Source: Microcebus murinus
Lineage: Eukaryota > Chordata > Mammalia > Primates > Cheirogaleidae
Assembly: GCF_040939455.1 (NCBI RefSeq)
Contig: NC_134109.1
Span: forward strand, 53,224,001 to 53,288,000
Length of the DNA stretch: 64,000 nt
Direction of reading: 5' to 3'
Part shown: positions 62,653 to 64,000 of the stretch, one piece after another
How positions within the stretch are numbered: the first letter of the stretch is position 1
How the letters are laid out: the number at the start of each line of letters is the position of its first letter
The notes under the pieces: model-generated
Databases searched by the model: none
What the model saw: the letters and a program-made list of their open reading frames with translations, nothing else
Told to the model about the DNA's origin: nothing
Translations under genes and position numbers: made by a program

Positions 62653-64000
62653 TCTAAAACCTGACATTAATACATAGAATGCATATCATTTGTCAGTTCT
62701 GATTTTAGAAAGCAAATAAAATTTTAAACTAATACTTATTCAAATACTTTAACTGAAAAAGCTGACTATATGTAAAAAAACAAGCATTAGCTTTTTAATA
62801 TAGAAAATCATTAATATGATTTTCTATATTAAATATGAATTTTAAGTCAGATAGGACAGGTAATCCTGTTTTATTTTTTAGATCATTTATTTCTGTTGCT
62901 AAATAAATTTAGTCAGCAATACTGACTGTGCTAGTAGATAAAGTAATGAATATTTCATTCAAATATAATGTTGAAATTTTCATCAGATTTCAAATAGCAT
63001 CACATTTTGGCTTAAAGCCCAGATGTTTCTAAAGGTTGTAGTTAATAAGTTTAAAATTATGGTGAAGGATTGAGGATAAGAGAGTAATCAAAATGGTTTG
63101 ATAATGTAAACTTTGTAAATTGGCTGGTAAGTACATTATTTGTGGTAATCTGTAGTACTATGATGATTTTCAAATTGTTTAATCATGACTATTAATTATA
63201 AAAAAACATAACTTCTAGGGAAACATGGTTTAAAACCAGGTAAAGTGAAGTAGGAAAAAAATAGCAAACTCTTGAGCAATTTCTCTATCTTAATGTCTCA
63301 CTGATGGTCATAGAAAGGCGTGTGATGAATACTGAATTCTTGAGATGATGAGGCTCTTTATTTCAGAACAATAGGTCACCATCAGAGCTAATCTTCCAGG
63401 ATTTATTTTCTGTTTGGGCTAATTTTTTTCTAATAATCCAGAGTCCCCATTGGGAATAACAGCATATGCTTAACAGACAGTGGGTAAACCTCAGAAGCAT
63501 AAATAATGACTGTAGAATAGACTATGGCTAAATGGCCCCAATAGGGATAGAATTGCACACAGGTTTTCTCAATTTTACACTACACAGGTGAACTCTGAGG
63601 CTTTCACATGTAAGACTTAATAATAGAGGCGTTTCCTTTTGCATTTTCTGCCCCTAAATCTCCCTGTAAGAGTTTCCAAAGAAAAAGAATGTTATCTGAA
63701 TCAATTGTAGGAAGTTGCCATAAAATACAAAAATCAGAGGATGTAAAAGAAAGGGTAAAATTTATATACATGTCTATGTAAATGTAATTGCCAGCTACTT
63801 ACACACAAGGTGAACGATAGAATATTCCCTGCCAGTCCATCTATGTCACATTTCTCATTATATTTGCCTCTTGTCCACCTATTCTAGAAAAATAGGAGCA
63901 CCTTAGTCTGAATTTATATAAAAATATAAAAATTAGTTAATGTTCATTGTTAAACAAAGTGAAATAAAGAAAACGTAGGTAAAATGTAATGGGAAGTATA
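62653..64000. other. AT-rich sequence, no gene seen
   Basis: No repeat or gene identified apart from the hairpin at 62795-62832. Confidence 0.5.
62795..62832. repeat. Perfect inverted repeat, 16-bp arms
   Basis: Left arm ttaatatagaaaatca (62795-62810), loop ttaata, right arm tgattttctatattaa (62817-62832). The arms are exact reverse complements. The composition is AT-rich. Confidence 0.97.

Overview
The window is a gene-poor, AT-rich stretch of mammalian nuclear DNA. I find no protein-coding gene, tRNA, rRNA or CpG island that I can support. All of the longer open frames that I recognise are pieces of transposable elements. The lineage signal comes from the 7SL-derived SINEs. The Alu copies near 1.6, 25.8 and 52.3 kb carry an extra linker, 'agaaagaaattaattg', after the first monomer and end in a right arm reading 'gctaggctgacgccac'. 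That combination is typical of strepsirrhine Alus, so the window is most likely from a lemur-type primate. This is recognition from memory, not a database match.

Layout. 0-10 kb is mostly unclassified AT-rich sequence with one Alu, a possible LTR, and MIR and L2 relics. 10-14 kb holds a MaLR-type LTR, an L2 copy split by a MIR, and a long decayed ancient repeat. 17-25.3 kb is a nearly full-length but dead L1 (5' UTR, ORF1, ORF2, 3' UTR). Its 3' UTR is interrupted by a complete-length, dead mariner transposon with recognisable terminal inverted repeats. 25.4-27 kb is a second, 5'-truncated L1 with a lemur-type Alu nested in it and a clean target-site duplication. 30.5 kb has a short L1 tail.

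33-39.3 kb is a multi-layer nest: an old L1 carrying an inserted younger L1 tail and an antisense LTR, then a tail-to-tail antisense L1, an LTR, and a chimeric retroposon bounded by a 16-bp target-site duplication. 43-48 kb has two LTR copies of one family in opposite orientation, an Alu, a free Alu monomer, and an antisense MaLR LTR split by an L1 that appears to carry a 3' transduction. 48.8 kb has a local tandem duplication. 51-54 kb has a MaLR LTR, a young Alu and a MIR. 57-60.7 kb has a split MLT1-type LTR and a dead Tigger1 element. 62.1-62.7 kb is a likely ERV LTR, followed by a perfect 16-bp-arm hairpin.

Nothing here works as a pathway. The value lies in the insertion history: retroposons with unusual structure (3' transduction, 5' chimera), a full-length mariner that can be dated by its host L1, and a few non-repeat curiosities (a perfect hairpin, a long alternating purine-pyrimidine tract, an exon-like minus-strand segment, and an open frame split by an Alu). 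Family names are by recognition only. Boundaries without target-site duplications are good to tens of bases.
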